Of a DNA stretch of 63,476 nt, positions 42,156 to 51,270 are shown in pieces. Numbering within the stretch: position 1 is the stretch's first letter; every line of letters starts with the position of its first letter. The stretch lies in contig CAMYYD010000013.1 in assembly GCA_947303395.1 (NCBI GenBank), forward strand, positions 1-63,476, given 5' to 3'. The translations under genes were made by a program, and so were the position numbers. This stretch comes from an uncultured Bacteroidales bacterium. Lineage in GTDB: Bacteria; Bacteroidota; Bacteroidia; Bacteroidales; F082. The notes below the pieces were generated by a model. The model was not told where the DNA came from, did not search any database, and saw nothing but the letters and a program-made list of their open reading frames with translations.

Positions 42156-44451
42156 ACAGACTAAGCTTCAAGCCAACAAAATAGGTTCTCGGGAATGCTG
42201 GACCATAGATGTAGCCGGCATCACGCAAAGCACCTTTGTCGAAATCATCCTGATAGCTGTCGAAGACATTCTGCACGCCTCCGTTGACTTGCAATTTCGT
42301 CCCGAGACAAAGCGGGATGTCGTAAGTGAGCTTGATGCCCATATCGAAGAATGACGGAGTGATTTTCTCGCAGTCTTTCTCGACATATCCGGCGAAATGC
42401 TGCACGAGCATCGGACCAGTGTAAACCGCTGATACTGAAGTATTAAAGCGTTCTGTAACAGGGCAAAGCAATGAGACATATCCGTAATGGTCAGGCGTGC
42501 GGAACATGCGACGTTGAGGCTCAATGTCCGGGTCATCGCTCCATTGCTCTGGATCGTTGTAGCGGCTCTGCTGCCAGGTGTAGCCAATCTGCAAAGCGAA
42601 ACTATTGCGTTTCAGCTGCGCCTCGACATTCACGCCGCCGACATGCGCACCGGCGCCGTTGCAACGTTCCAAAACTATATTTCCTTGAGAATCAGTGCCA
42701 TGAGGACGAAGCACAAAGACATCGTTTAAAGTGGTGTAGAATCCCTCAACCAACAAATCGAAGTCGAAGGAACCGAGATAACGCTCCCAACTCACCGAGC
42801 CACTGAAACTATGGCTGTATTCAGGCTTCAAATCAGGACTTAAGACAATGAGTGTCACGTCGCCGCCTACCGCCATAATATGCAAATCTTCGTCAAAGAC
42901 CTGCGGTGCGCGGAATCCCGAAGAATAGCTCAATCTCGTCGTGATGGATGGGATAATCGTCCATCTGATATTGGCACGAGGACTGAAGACCGGGTCTTTC
43001 ACGAGGCTGTGTTTGTCGGCGCGAAGACCCACAAGGAAGCTGAAGAACTTGTTTTTCCACTCGTTTTGCAGAAATGCGCTCGCCACATCGGCATGCTGGT
43101 CGAGAATTCGCTTATATGCAGGCTGTTTGTCAACGAGATGATTTGTCGCCCATTCTGCTCCCGCCACAAGGGTCGAAGGCATGAAAATCAAGTGGTTAAA
43201 GTTATATGAAGCCTGCGTTCCAAGCACTGAGCTGAAATCCGTAGAGGAACCATAAGCGTTCAAATCGTATTGCGTGCCATAATAAGTGTTACGGTTGATA
43301 TCCTGCAATGAGGCGAAAGCCGAATAATGGAAACGTGTGTTTTTACTGAGATAATCGTAGGTCAGGCCACCGCCGTTGACATGGTGTTCCGCCTGCTCAG
43401 CCACCTGACAAAGATGCGGCTGGAGGTCGATGCTGTCGCCACCGCGTCTGAACTCATATAAGCTATGATATTCCGCTGTGATTTTAGAGCCTTTACCGAA
43501 TTTATAAAACGCGCGAGTACCTATATTCATGGCTTTCTGCTTGCCAAGTTCGGTGAATCCGTCGCCGTCATGGTCGTAGCCCTGGCGGTTATGCGCCGTT
43601 CCGAAGATATAAGCGCCTGCCCTGAAATCACTGGACACCAGCGCAGCATTAAGTGCGCTGACGTTATCCCACGACTTCCCGCCGATAAGTCTCGCAGTGT
43701 GAGCCACCTCAAGATTGTTTTTTATCGGCTCACGCGTGATGATATTCACCACACCACCAATGGCATTGGCACCAAACAAAGCAGAGCCGCCGCCACGAAT
43801 CACCTCGATACGGTCGATCATAGAGACAGGAATCTGTTCGAGGCCGTAAACGCCAGCCAAGGCGCTGAAGACAGGACGGCTGTCAATAAGAATCTGTGAG
43901 TATTTTCCTTCCAATCCATTGATTCTCACTTGGTTGGTACCACAATTCTGACAAGTATTCTCAACTCTCAAGCCTGGCTGATAATTCAAGCCCTCCGCGA
44001 GATTCGCCGCATTGACTTGTTCCAACTTCTTAGGATTCAGCACATTAACGACTACAGCGGCTTCTTTTCGGTTCACCTCCACCCTGCTTGCGGAAACCAC
44101 AACATCATTCATCACCTGAGCGTCGATTTCAATCTCAAAATTCAGCTCCTTGCTTTCGCCTTTATGAATATAAATCTCTGTTTTTGCTGGTTTATAACCC
44201 ACACATGATGCCTCTATCACATGCTTTCCTTCCGACAAATTCGTGATGAAATAGTGACCGCTCTCGTCGGTCGAAGTGCCTTGAGTAGTACCTTTGATCA
44301 CCACATTCACATAAGGCAGATGCTCATGAGTCTTTTTATCGACAACGTGTCCGAAAACATTGGCATCGGTAACCTGAGCTACCGAACAAAAACAAAATAA
44401 AAGCAAGATCAGCGTAATAGCAAATCTTTGAAACAAAAGTTTTTTATTCAT
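42154..44451 (-). CDS. TonB-dependent outer-membrane receptor
   Basis: A 765-residue outer-membrane importer with a signal peptide (cut near SVAQ, residue 26). A CarboxypepD_reg-like domain follows (NVFGHVVDKKTHEHLPYVNV, about 31-115), then the plug (VVVSASRVEVNRKEAAVVVNVLNPKKL to NIITREP, about 120-240) and a 22-strand barrel. The plug block VENTCQNCGTNQVRINGLEG has a Cys pair, and ILIDSRPVFSALAGVYGLEQIP is highly characteristic of one Bacteroidetes receptor subfamily. The substrate is unknown; heme, cobalamin and metal chelates are all possible. It starts one base after hydE stops, so it is cotranscribed with hydE, which tempts one to think of iron supply, but this is only inference. Confidence 0.9.
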   Translation of the reverse strand: MNKKLLFQRFAITLILLLFCFCSVAQVTDANVFGHVVDKKTHEHLPYVNVVIKGTTQGTSTDESGHYFITNLSEGKHVIEASCVGYKPAKTEIYIHKGESKELNFEIEIDAQVMNDVVVSASRVEVNRKEAAVVVNVLNPKKLEQVNAANLAEGLNYQPGLRVENTCQNCGTNQVRINGLEGKYSQILIDSRPVFSALAGVYGLEQIPVSMIDRIEVIRGGGSALFGANAIGGVVNIITREPIKNNLEVAHTARLIGGKSWDNVSALNAALVSSDFRAGAYIFGTAHNRQGYDHDGDGFTELGKQKAMNIGTRAFYKFGKGSKITAEYHSLYEFRRGGDSIDLQPHLCQVAEQAEHHVNGGGLTYDYLSKNTRFHYSAFASLQDINRNTYYGTQYDLNAYGSSTDFSSVLGTQASYNFNHLIFMPSTLVAGAEWATNHLVDKQPAYKRILDQHADVASAFLQNEWKNKFFSFLVGLRADKHSLVKDPVFSPRANIRWTIIPSITTRLSYSSGFRAPQVFDEDLHIMAVGGDVTLIVLSPDLKPEYSHSFSGSVSWERYLGSFDFDLLVEGFYTTLNDVFVLRPHGTDSQGNIVLERCNGAGAHVGGVNVEAQLKRNSFALQIGYTWQQSRYNDPEQWSDDPDIEPQRRMFRTPDHYGYVSLLCPVTERFNTSVSAVYTGPMLVQHFAGYVEKDCEKITPSFFDMGIKLTYDIPLCLGTKLQVNGGVQNVFDSYQDDFDKGALRDAGYIYGPAFPRTYFVGLKLSL

Positions 44452-44452
44452 T

Positions 44453-45538
44453 TTAATGATTATTTTTCTTAGTAAACGCCTTCGAATCGCCCCATGCGTT
44501 GTACAAAACCTTATGCCCTATAGATTCCATGCGGATATCAAGACAGGTTTGACATTGGTCGGGTTTGTCTTTGACGCAGGCCTTGTCGGGATAGATTAGA
44601 TAATTCTCACGGAACTCGTTTGGCGTTAGGTTCGGCATGATGACATTTGCTCCCACCATGATTGCTTTCTCGCGACCGAGCGGATCGACAGTCTGGTTGG
44701 CAGTGGCCGCCACCATGTTGATTTCAGGCATCATCAGGCGCAAAACGGCAATCATCTTCAAAGTAAGGTTCATGCGGTCTTTCGCCGATGGAATCTGGTC
44801 TTTATATTCATAAAGAGGTGTGTCGGGATGCGGGATAAACGGGCCCATTCCAACCATTGCAACGTCTTTGCGTTTGAAAAACATCAAATCATCAGCCAAA
44901 TTATCCAAAGTCTGGAACGGCAAGCCTACCATTACGCCCGTACCAGTCTGATAGCCAATGCTTAACAGTGAATCGATGCAAGCTAAACGCTTCCTAAAAT
45001 CGTGTTTTTTATCTTTCGGATGAATCTTATAATAAAGTTTCTCGTCAGAGGCTTCAATTCGGAGCAGATAACGGTGTGCACCGGCTTCAAACCAGCGGCG
45101 GTAGGTCTCTTCGGTCTGCTCGCCCAACGAAAGTGTTATTCCGAGGCTTCCGTTGTCTATTTTCTTGATTTCCTTTACGAGATATTCGATTTTATCGACG
45201 AATTCCTTATCGTCACGCTCGCCGCTTTGGATTGCGACAGAGCCGTATCCAAGTTTATGAGCTAGATGTGCGCATTCAAGCACTTCCTCGTCGCTCAAAG
45301 TATAACGCTCGACCTTGGTGTTTTTGCTTCTCACACCGCAGTAAAGGCAATATTTAGCGCAGCGGTTGCTGTATTCAATCAATCCGCGCAGATGAACGTA
45401 ATTATCAAGATATTTGAGTTTGGTTTTCAGTGCCTTGTCGAAAATCTCAGACATCTCCTCACCTTCCGCGGCAAGCAGAATCTTCAGATCTTCTTTTGTA
45501 AACTCACGTTTATCAAGTATTTCGTCGATAAGGCTCAT
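44453..45538 (-). CDS. hydE: [FeFe]-hydrogenase maturation radical SAM enzyme HydE
   Basis: 361 residues from the ATG at 45538 (MSLIDEILDKREFT); an ATG at 45556 would add MKKPNK and overlap the upstream gene by 17 bases. HydE acts on the Fe-cysteine complex made by HydG during H-cluster assembly. The radical SAM motif CAKYCLYC is at about Cys60, Cys64 and Cys67. The optional second-cluster motif C-x7-C-x2-C (CVKDKPDQCQTC) is near residue 330. It lies downstream of the CsgG/SUMF1 gene with which it almost overlaps, and upstream of a TonB receptor. Together with hydF and hydG the complete maturase set is within 7 kb. Confidence 0.95.
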   Translation of the reverse strand: MSLIDEILDKREFTKEDLKILLAAEGEEMSEIFDKALKTKLKYLDNYVHLRGLIEYSNRCAKYCLYCGVRSKNTKVERYTLSDEEVLECAHLAHKLGYGSVAIQSGERDDKEFVDKIEYLVKEIKKIDNGSLGITLSLGEQTEETYRRWFEAGAHRYLLRIEASDEKLYYKIHPKDKKHDFRKRLACIDSLLSIGYQTGTGVMVGLPFQTLDNLADDLMFFKRKDVAMVGMGPFIPHPDTPLYEYKDQIPSAKDRMNLTLKMIAVLRLMMPEINMVAATANQTVDPLGREKAIMVGANVIMPNLTPNEFRENYLIYPDKACVKDKPDQCQTCLDIRMESIGHKVLYNAWGDSKAFTKKNNH

Positions 45539-45539
45539 T

Positions 45540-46754
45540 TTATTCGGCTTTTTCATCTACAGGCTGTTCAACAACCAACACGAGACGGAATCCGTTGTAG
45601 CTGAATCTGGCGTCAGGGAGGTTGTAGCCTCTGCTGGCGATACGGCAAAGTTTAGAGCCACGGCTCCAGCTGCCGCCACGAAGCACTTTATTGTTTCCGC
45701 TGGCTTTGCCTTTCGGATTTTTTATCGCTTTGTCTTCATAGTCACCATACCAGTCCATGCACCATTCCCACACGTTGCCGCTCATATCATAGATTCCAAG
45801 CTCATTTGGGGTTTTCGTTCCCACCGGCTGTGTTCCGGAATCGTAGGTATTGCTGGTATACCAAGCCACATCGTTCACCACATCGCTGCCGCTGTATTTA
45901 TGACCTTCGCTCTTATTGCCGCCTCTTGCAGCATATTCCCATTCAGCCTCATAAGGCAGGCGGAAATTCTCTCCTGTAAGTTCATTCAGTTTTTTCACAA
46001 ACGCCTGGCAGTCTTTCCAGCTCACTCTATAAGCCGGGAAATTATCGCCATAACCATAACCTCTCCATCCGCCGCTATCGGTAATCTCGCTGCCCATCAC
46101 AGCCTTCCAAAGTCCCTGTGTAACCTCAAATTTACCGATATAGAAGTCATCAACGACCACTTTATGGACAGGTTTCTCGGCATCATAAACATCCTTGCCT
46201 TGTTCTTCGGTAGCTCCCATTTTGAATGTGCCGCCTTCGACATAAATCATCTCGAAAGTCACTCCATTGATTGTAAATGACTTAGGCATTGTTTGGGTGC
46301 GTTTCTCTTCTTCCAGTTCCTCTGCGGTAATAATATCTATTTTTGACGCTATTCTACTTGCCAAATCAATGATAATCCTTTCACTCTCAATGATTTCCGA
46401 TATTGTAGCTTTAAATTTGGTATCCGTTTCAGCTGTCTTGACATTCACAGCGCTTACCAGTACGACAAACTTTTCCTCAACAAGACTGATATTAGCCATC
46501 ACCATTCTGGAAGCCTCCATTTGTCGGGCTGTCTCAAGCTTTTGCTGCTTAGTCAAATCGATTCCCAAGCTATCCTCGATCTCATAATCTTTTGGATGGA
46601 AATTCGCGATAAAAACTCTTGTGACACTGTCAGCAAACGTCTTAGGCACGCCGTCACCCGCTTTAAAATCGAACACGACAATGCTCTGTGCTTGCATCAT
46701 GCAACACATAAACATAACTGTCAGCAGCATCACAAATCTCTTCATATTTCGCAT
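45540..46754 (-). CDS. CsgG-like domain fused to SUMF1/formylglycine-generating-like domain, secreted
   Basis: A 404-residue protein with a signal peptide (MRNMKRFVMLLTVMFMCCMMQAQ; M4 is an alternative start). Residues about 24-145 resemble a CsgG/LpoB-like domain (IVVFDFKAGDGVPKTFADSV, then RQMEASRMVMANISLV and VLVSAVNVKTAETD). Residues about 170-395 are a SUMF1 domain: MIYVEGGTFKMGATEEQG, FRLPYEAEWEYAARGG, YDMSGNVWEWCMDWY, NKVLRGGSWSRG and YNGFRLV. Most bacterial SUMF1 domains of this kind are not true sulfatase activators, and the Cys pair needed is not obvious. It heads an operon with hydE and the TonB receptor; relevance to hydrogenase maturation is unknown. Confidence 0.82.
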   Translation of the reverse strand: MRNMKRFVMLLTVMFMCCMMQAQSIVVFDFKAGDGVPKTFADSVTRVFIANFHPKDYEIEDSLGIDLTKQQKLETARQMEASRMVMANISLVEEKFVVLVSAVNVKTAETDTKFKATISEIIESERIIIDLASRIASKIDIITAEELEEEKRTQTMPKSFTINGVTFEMIYVEGGTFKMGATEEQGKDVYDAEKPVHKVVVDDFYIGKFEVTQGLWKAVMGSEITDSGGWRGYGYGDNFPAYRVSWKDCQAFVKKLNELTGENFRLPYEAEWEYAARGGNKSEGHKYSGSDVVNDVAWYTSNTYDSGTQPVGTKTPNELGIYDMSGNVWEWCMDWYGDYEDKAIKNPKGKASGNNKVLRGGSWSRGSKLCRIASRGYNLPDARFSYNGFRLVLVVEQPVDEKAE

Positions 46755-46769
46755 TTAATATTAATCTTG

Positions 46770-46777
46770 CAAAATTA
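46770..46777 (-). promoter_or_regulatory. -7 promoter element for the SUMF1-hydE-TonB operon
   Basis: Minus strand TAATTTTG followed by CA, 16 bases upstream of the first ATG at 46754. Confidence 0.6.
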
Positions 46778-46810
46778 TGAAAAATTTTTGAAACCCAATA
46801 CATTTATATA

Positions 46811-46845
46811 TAAAAAAGTAGAGACGCGCCGTAGCACGTCTCTAC
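46811..46845 (-). terminator. Rho-independent terminator of gdhA
   Basis: Minus strand GTAGAGACG / CGTCTCTAC, a perfect 9-bp stem with loop TGCTACGGCG, then TTTTTTA. The GAGACGCGCCG core recurs at the centre of the long palindrome at 27484-27679. Confidence 0.85.
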
Positions 46846-46868
46846 AATTTTTCAAATCGGATAACCGA

Positions 46869-48212
46869 TTAGATGATACCCTGAGCCAACATAGCTTTTG
46901 CAACACGCATGAAGCCGGCGATGTTAGCGCCCTTCACGTAGTTGATAGTACCGTCAGCCTGTTTACCATACTCAACGCACATGTCATAAATGTCGTTCAT
47001 GATCTTGTGGAGTTTCTGGTCAACTTCTGGAGCTGTCCAGTTGATGTGAGCTGCGTTCTGGCAGATCTCGAGACCTGATGTAGCAACACCACCTGCGTTA
47101 ACAGCCTTACCTGGAGCGAATGGAATACCTGCCTTCTGGAATGCCTCGATAGCACCTGGCTGGCAACCCATGTTAGAAACTTCAGCGACATATTTCACGC
47201 CGTTCTTGAGCAATTCCTTAGCATCTTCTTCTGCCATTTCATTCTGGAATGCGCATGGGCATGCGATATCGCATTTCACGGTCCAAGCTTTCTTACCAGC
47301 GGTGAATTTAGCTTTGCCTGGGAATTTGTCGGCCATATCCTGAACCTTGTTACGGTTAGAAGCACGCATGTCGAGCATGTAGTCGATCATCTCGCTTGTG
47401 ATACCGTCAGCGATTTCGCAAACGCCGTCTGGGCCAGAGATAGCGACGACTTTAGCGCCGAGTTCTGTAGCTTTGATAGCTGCACCCCATGCCACGTTAC
47501 CGAAGCCTGAGAGAGCGACTTTCTTGCCCTGCATTGTCTCACCCTTCTGGTGAACCATGCGGTCGACATAGTACATTGCACCGAAACCTGTTGCTTCTGG
47601 ACGGATCAATGAACCACCCCAGCCATAGCTCTTACCTGTAAGAGCGCCTGTGCTGTGCTCGCGAGCGAGTTTCTTGTAAGCACCATAGAGGTAACCGATT
47701 TCACGGCCGCCAACGCCGACGTCACCAGCTGGTGAATCCTGGTCAGCACCGATGTTTCTCCAAAGCTCATACATGAAAGCCTGGCAGAAACGCATGATTT
47801 CAGCGTCTGATTTTCCTGTTGGGTCGAAGTCAGCACCACCTTTACCACCACCGAGTGGGAGGTTTGTCAATGAGTTCTTGAAGATCTGCTCGAAGCCCAA
47901 GAACTTAAGCATTGAAACGTTGACTGCTGGGTGGAAACGGAGACCGCCTTTGTATGCGCCGAGAGCGGCGTTGTACTGTACACGGTAACCTAAGTTAACC
48001 TGCACCTGACCTTTGTCGTCAACCCATGTCACGCGGAATGTGAAGATGCGATCTGGTTCAACTAAACGTTCAACGATCTTTGCAGCCTCAAATTCTGGAT
48101 GCTTGTTGTAAACTTCTTCGATTGATTCGAGCACTTCGCGAACTGCTTGCAAATACTCTTTTTCGCCTGGATGTTTCTTTTCCAGGTTTTCCATGATAGT
48201 TTGTACTTTCAT
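46869..48212 (-). CDS. gdhA: NADP-type glutamate dehydrogenase
   Basis: A 447-residue hexameric enzyme interconverting 2-oxoglutarate + NH4+ and glutamate. The substrate-binding Lys88 is in GAYKGGLRFHP and the catalytic Lys124 in LPLGGGKGGADFDP. The Rossmann domain follows (KKVALSGFGNVAWGAA, about 230-245). Length (about 447) and the DPTGKSDAEIMRFCQAFM block fit the ATP/NADP-type hexameric family I. Codon bias suggests high expression. In gut Bacteroidales this enzyme is the main route of ammonium assimilation and glutamate use. It is monocistronic with its own promoter and terminator. Confidence 0.97.
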   Translation of the reverse strand: MKVQTIMENLEKKHPGEKEYLQAVREVLESIEEVYNKHPEFEAAKIVERLVEPDRIFTFRVTWVDDKGQVQVNLGYRVQYNAALGAYKGGLRFHPAVNVSMLKFLGFEQIFKNSLTNLPLGGGKGGADFDPTGKSDAEIMRFCQAFMYELWRNIGADQDSPAGDVGVGGREIGYLYGAYKKLAREHSTGALTGKSYGWGGSLIRPEATGFGAMYYVDRMVHQKGETMQGKKVALSGFGNVAWGAAIKATELGAKVVAISGPDGVCEIADGITSEMIDYMLDMRASNRNKVQDMADKFPGKAKFTAGKKAWTVKCDIACPCAFQNEMAEEDAKELLKNGVKYVAEVSNMGCQPGAIEAFQKAGIPFAPGKAVNAGGVATSGLEICQNAAHINWTAPEVDQKLHKIMNDIYDMCVEYGKQADGTINYVKGANIAGFMRVAKAMLAQGII

Positions 48213-48266
48213 TACTTTTGTATTTAAAGTTAATTAATACGTTTATGTTTTCTTTAAAATTTTCTG

Positions 48267-48274
48267 CAAAATTA
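48267..48274 (-). promoter_or_regulatory. -7 promoter element for gdhA
   Basis: Minus strand TAATTTTG followed by CA, 55 bases upstream of the gdhA ATG. Confidence 0.55.
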
Positions 48275-48315
48275 GTACTTTATTTTATATATAACAATTA
48301 TTTTCGAAAATATTT

Positions 48316-48975
48316 TTATTTCTCGTTTCCGACATATTCTCCTTCGTCCCAAAGCAAGATTTCACTGATACTTCCGTCGATGTTGTAATGAATCTCCCTG
48401 CCGTGTTTTACATTATTTTTATAATGGATTTCAGCATTTTGATACGCTCCGCCTTCCGCAAAACCTTTCTGAACTCCCGTTCCTCTGTCGTAAACTGCAT
48501 TGCTTCCGATGCTTCCGTCGGCATAATACATAATCCAGCCGCCATGCATCATTCCATCGAGATATTCGCCTTCGACAAAAGGTTTTCCGTTGTCGTACCA
48601 TTGGTAAAACATGCCGTTTAAAACGCCGTCTTTGTAAGTCGATTTCTTAGTAAGAGTGCCGAAAACATTGTACTCCTCCACCACTCCATCGTATTGATTG
48701 TCTTTGTAATACGATTTTTCTTCCAGACTTCCGTTCTCATACCAGCGGGTTGCCTCGCCGTTCAAAACATTCATCGAATAAGTCACTTCCATCTCTGGCT
48801 TTCCGTTGCGATAATACCATCTGCAGACGCCATCCAACTTACCGTCGGTGTAGCGCAATTCCGATTTAATGACTCCGTCGCCCCAATACGAGACCACGAC
48901 ATTGTCCTTTTCTCCGCAAGAAAGAAATAAAAAATTGATTATCAATAATATAGAAATAATTATCTTATTTCTCAT
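48316..48975 (-). CDS. YwqK/MORN-type repeat lipoprotein
   Basis: A 219-residue lipoprotein (signal MRNKIIISILLIINFLFLSC, lipobox Cys at residue 20). The mature part consists of about seven 23-residue units of the type DGKLDGVCRWYYRNGKPEMEV, NVLNGEATRWYENGSLEEKS and DGVLNGMFYQWYDNGKPFVEG. This is the MORN_2/YwqK repeat seen in Bacteroidetes proteins annotated toxin-antitoxin YwqK antitoxin. No toxin gene is adjacent, so that name should not be taken literally. It is last in the unit with YitT and the binding-protein-like gene; its ATG overlaps the upstream stop by 11 bases. Confidence 0.75.
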   Translation of the reverse strand: MRNKIIISILLIINFLFLSCGEKDNVVVSYWGDGVIKSELRYTDGKLDGVCRWYYRNGKPEMEVTYSMNVLNGEATRWYENGSLEEKSYYKDNQYDGVVEEYNVFGTLTKKSTYKDGVLNGMFYQWYDNGKPFVEGEYLDGMMHGGWIMYYADGSIGSNAVYDRGTGVQKGFAEGGAYQNAEIHYKNNVKHGREIHYNIDGSISEILLWDEGEYVGNEK

Positions 48976-50299
48976 AACCCGTTTTCAAAACGACTTTGTT
49001 ATATCCTTTAAACTGATAAACATTCCAGAAAGCATTCTCATATCCCGAAAAATCATATTTCTGCTGGAAATGGAAACGTGTGTGAAGCAGCGGGATATCA
49101 AAATCAGGCAGGTTTTCCATCATTTCATGGCCATAAACCTTGAGCGCGTTGAGGAAATACCATCCGATATCAAAGCCCTCATAAGCATAGTCGTTAGGCT
49201 CAGTCTCGTATCTGTTTCTGAACTTACAGATAAAGCTTTCTGTCCTAATGCTATGATAATCAATATATGTATCATCAAAATAGATAGCATGCATCTTCAT
49301 CAGGTTCTCGTTGAACAATCCGCTAAATTTACTCCATTCAGGCAATAAAATAACCGTAATCGGATAATTTTCAGTGAGTTTAGTCACCTTGTTGACGATT
49401 TCGTTGGCAAAAACCTTGTCGTTGCCGTAAACGATGAAGAGGTTGTTTCTCATCGTCGAGGCGTAATCTTTCACGAAATTCAGACTGTCGCGCAAATAAT
49501 TGATATTGACAATCCTATTATGAAACGCAGTGCTGTCGTCGATATGTCTCTTCAGCGAATCAACGTCGATACGGATGTTATCTGTCAGATAATCTGAGGC
49601 TTCGAAGTCGATTTTCAGATATTTCCATCTTTTATGATGGCTTTTAATCACCTTAACTATATGATTATTATAGACATACGAGCAGCTATCGATATTACGC
49701 TCAACAATCTCATTGATCTTTTCGATAAAGACATCATCGCTAAACGAATCTTTTCTGACAATGAAGACATTGTTCGAGTGATAATAATTCCTGATGATGC
49801 TGTCGAGAGGAGCCATCTGGGCATCCAACGAAGGCTTCACCTTTATCACATTCGGATGATTATCAACTATTTCCGAACGTTGAGTGATTGGATTCACAAT
49901 CGGGATATTGTGCTCAACGGCGAAATTTTTCACCACGTTGAACGGCTTGAGATAGAACGGTCCGACAATCAAATCGGCAGTTGCAAGCCATGGGTCAACG
50001 ATAGCGGAATCGGCTTTTTTCACGTCGTTGTCGACATCGTAAACCTTCAAATCCAGCTTCATGTTACGGCTGCTCACCATTGAGTCGGCGGCAATCATGA
50101 AACCCTCATAAAAATGAAGGAATGAGAACGGTTTGGTTAGAAGTGTCTTGTTTGACGGTTCAGCATTGTAAAAGTCCTCGTCAACCTGCTCAAGATACAG
50201 CGGCACCATCAACGCCACGTGGCATGTGTCCTGTGCCTTGACCTCCACGGAAGCCAAGAAACACAGGCAAAGCACGATATTTAAAAGTTTTTTTATCAT
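48965..50299 (-). CDS. Secreted periplasmic-binding-fold (LivK-like) protein without LysM
   Basis: A 444-residue protein with a signal peptide (cut near VKAQ, residue 23). The body looks like a type 1 periplasmic-binding fold: CHVALMVPLYLEQVDEDF, FLHFYEGFMIAADSM, DLKVYDVDNDVKKADSAI, DLIVGPFYLKPFNVVKNFAVEHNIPIVNP and a late YEGFDIGWYFLNALKVYG block. In Bacteroidetes the homologue beside guaA usually carries N-terminal LysM domains for peptidoglycan binding; here none is visible and the protein starts directly at the binding fold. A role in sensing or envelope maintenance is inferred. The YitT gene lies upstream with a 4-base overlap. Confidence 0.75.
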   Translation of the reverse strand: MIKKLLNIVLCLCFLASVEVKAQDTCHVALMVPLYLEQVDEDFYNAEPSNKTLLTKPFSFLHFYEGFMIAADSMVSSRNMKLDLKVYDVDNDVKKADSAIVDPWLATADLIVGPFYLKPFNVVKNFAVEHNIPIVNPITQRSEIVDNHPNVIKVKPSLDAQMAPLDSIIRNYYHSNNVFIVRKDSFSDDVFIEKINEIVERNIDSCSYVYNNHIVKVIKSHHKRWKYLKIDFEASDYLTDNIRIDVDSLKRHIDDSTAFHNRIVNINYLRDSLNFVKDYASTMRNNLFIVYGNDKVFANEIVNKVTKLTENYPITVILLPEWSKFSGLFNENLMKMHAIYFDDTYIDYHSIRTESFICKFRNRYETEPNDYAYEGFDIGWYFLNALKVYGHEMMENLPDFDIPLLHTRFHFQQKYDFSGYENAFWNVYQFKGYNKVVLKTGYEK

Positions 50300-51255
50300 T
50301 TATTTTCGTTATGCGGGAGCGGCACAAAGCCGTTGCCCATCACTTCAGCACTTTCAATCACGTTGACGAAAGCGTTCGGGTCGATGCTGCGCAAGTTCAG
50401 CTTCAGCTTCACCAAATCGGCGCGGTTGAGGTTGGTGTAAATCATCTTACGCTCTTGGCCTTTGAACAAACCTGTTCCGGCGAAACATGTTCCACCTCTA
50501 TCCAAGTCATTGATAATGAATTGTCTAACCTCTTCAACCTTATCAGTGATGATGAACGCTGTCTTGTAACTCTTGATACCGTCAACCACCAAGTCGATGA
50601 TCTTACTTTCAATCACAATCAGGAGGATTGAGTAGATTGGCAGACGAATCTCGCCCAGCAACAATGAGGTCAACGTGATAATCGAGTCGACTATCATAAC
50701 TAACGTTCCGAGGGAGACTTTAGTATATTTGTGCAAAATCATTGAGATGATGTCGCTGCCGCCAGATGTGGCGCCCGACTTGAACACAAAACCGATAGCG
50801 AGACCGTAAATACCGCCTGAAACGAGGGTGTTCAGGAAGTAGTCAGGTTTGAAATAGGTGTTTGTTCCAAGGATCTCGAGCATAGACTTGTCGACAGTCT
50901 CACCTTCCGCGAACACGTGTTTGAACTCATAGATTACAGGATCATAGCCCCATGTCGTTTCCAGAAGGAATGTGCATGCGAAAATAAGGATTGTCGAGAG
51001 GATAGTCTTGAATCCGAACTTCGGTCCGAGAATCCATGTACCGATGACGAGCAGCGGGATATCCATGCAGATGGCGTACAATGACACCTTCCAAGGATAC
51101 AACGCATTGAGCACGTTGGAGAGACCGTAGGTGCCGCCTGGTGCGAGGTGGTAAGGGTTAACGAACATCACGTCGCCAATGGCGAAGAGGGCGCTTCCGA
51201 AGATAAGGAAGGCGTAGGAGATTATTTCCTGTTTCCAGTTGATTTTTTTTGTCAT
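50296..51255 (-). CDS. YitT-family membrane protein (DUF2179)
   Basis: A 319-residue inner-membrane protein. Six hydrophobic spans in the N-terminal two thirds (ISYAFLIFGSALFAIGDVMFV, LYAICMDIPLLVIGTWIL, TILSTILIFACTFLL and others) include the family signature FVFKSGATSGGSDIISMIL. The cytoplasmic DUF2179 domain follows (about 225-305), with GGTCFAGTGLFKGQERKMIYTNLNRADLVKLK. Transport or export function is not established. It is first of a three-gene unit with 4- and 11-base overlaps, and the second repeat element separates it from guaA. Confidence 0.88.
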   Translation of the reverse strand: MTKKINWKQEIISYAFLIFGSALFAIGDVMFVNPYHLAPGGTYGLSNVLNALYPWKVSLYAICMDIPLLVIGTWILGPKFGFKTILSTILIFACTFLLETTWGYDPVIYEFKHVFAEGETVDKSMLEILGTNTYFKPDYFLNTLVSGGIYGLAIGFVFKSGATSGGSDIISMILHKYTKVSLGTLVMIVDSIITLTSLLLGEIRLPIYSILLIVIESKIIDLVVDGIKSYKTAFIITDKVEEVRQFIINDLDRGGTCFAGTGLFKGQERKMIYTNLNRADLVKLKLNLRSIDPNAFVNVIESAEVMGNGFVPLPHNENK

Positions 51256-51270
51256 ATTACTTATTTTTTC

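Noticed and set aside
48316..48975. Toxin-antitoxin antitoxin YwqK
   Set aside because: The database name is carried by many MORN_2 lipoproteins, but no toxin gene is adjacent and the protein has a lipobox, so it is listed only as a YwqK-type repeat lipoprotein.
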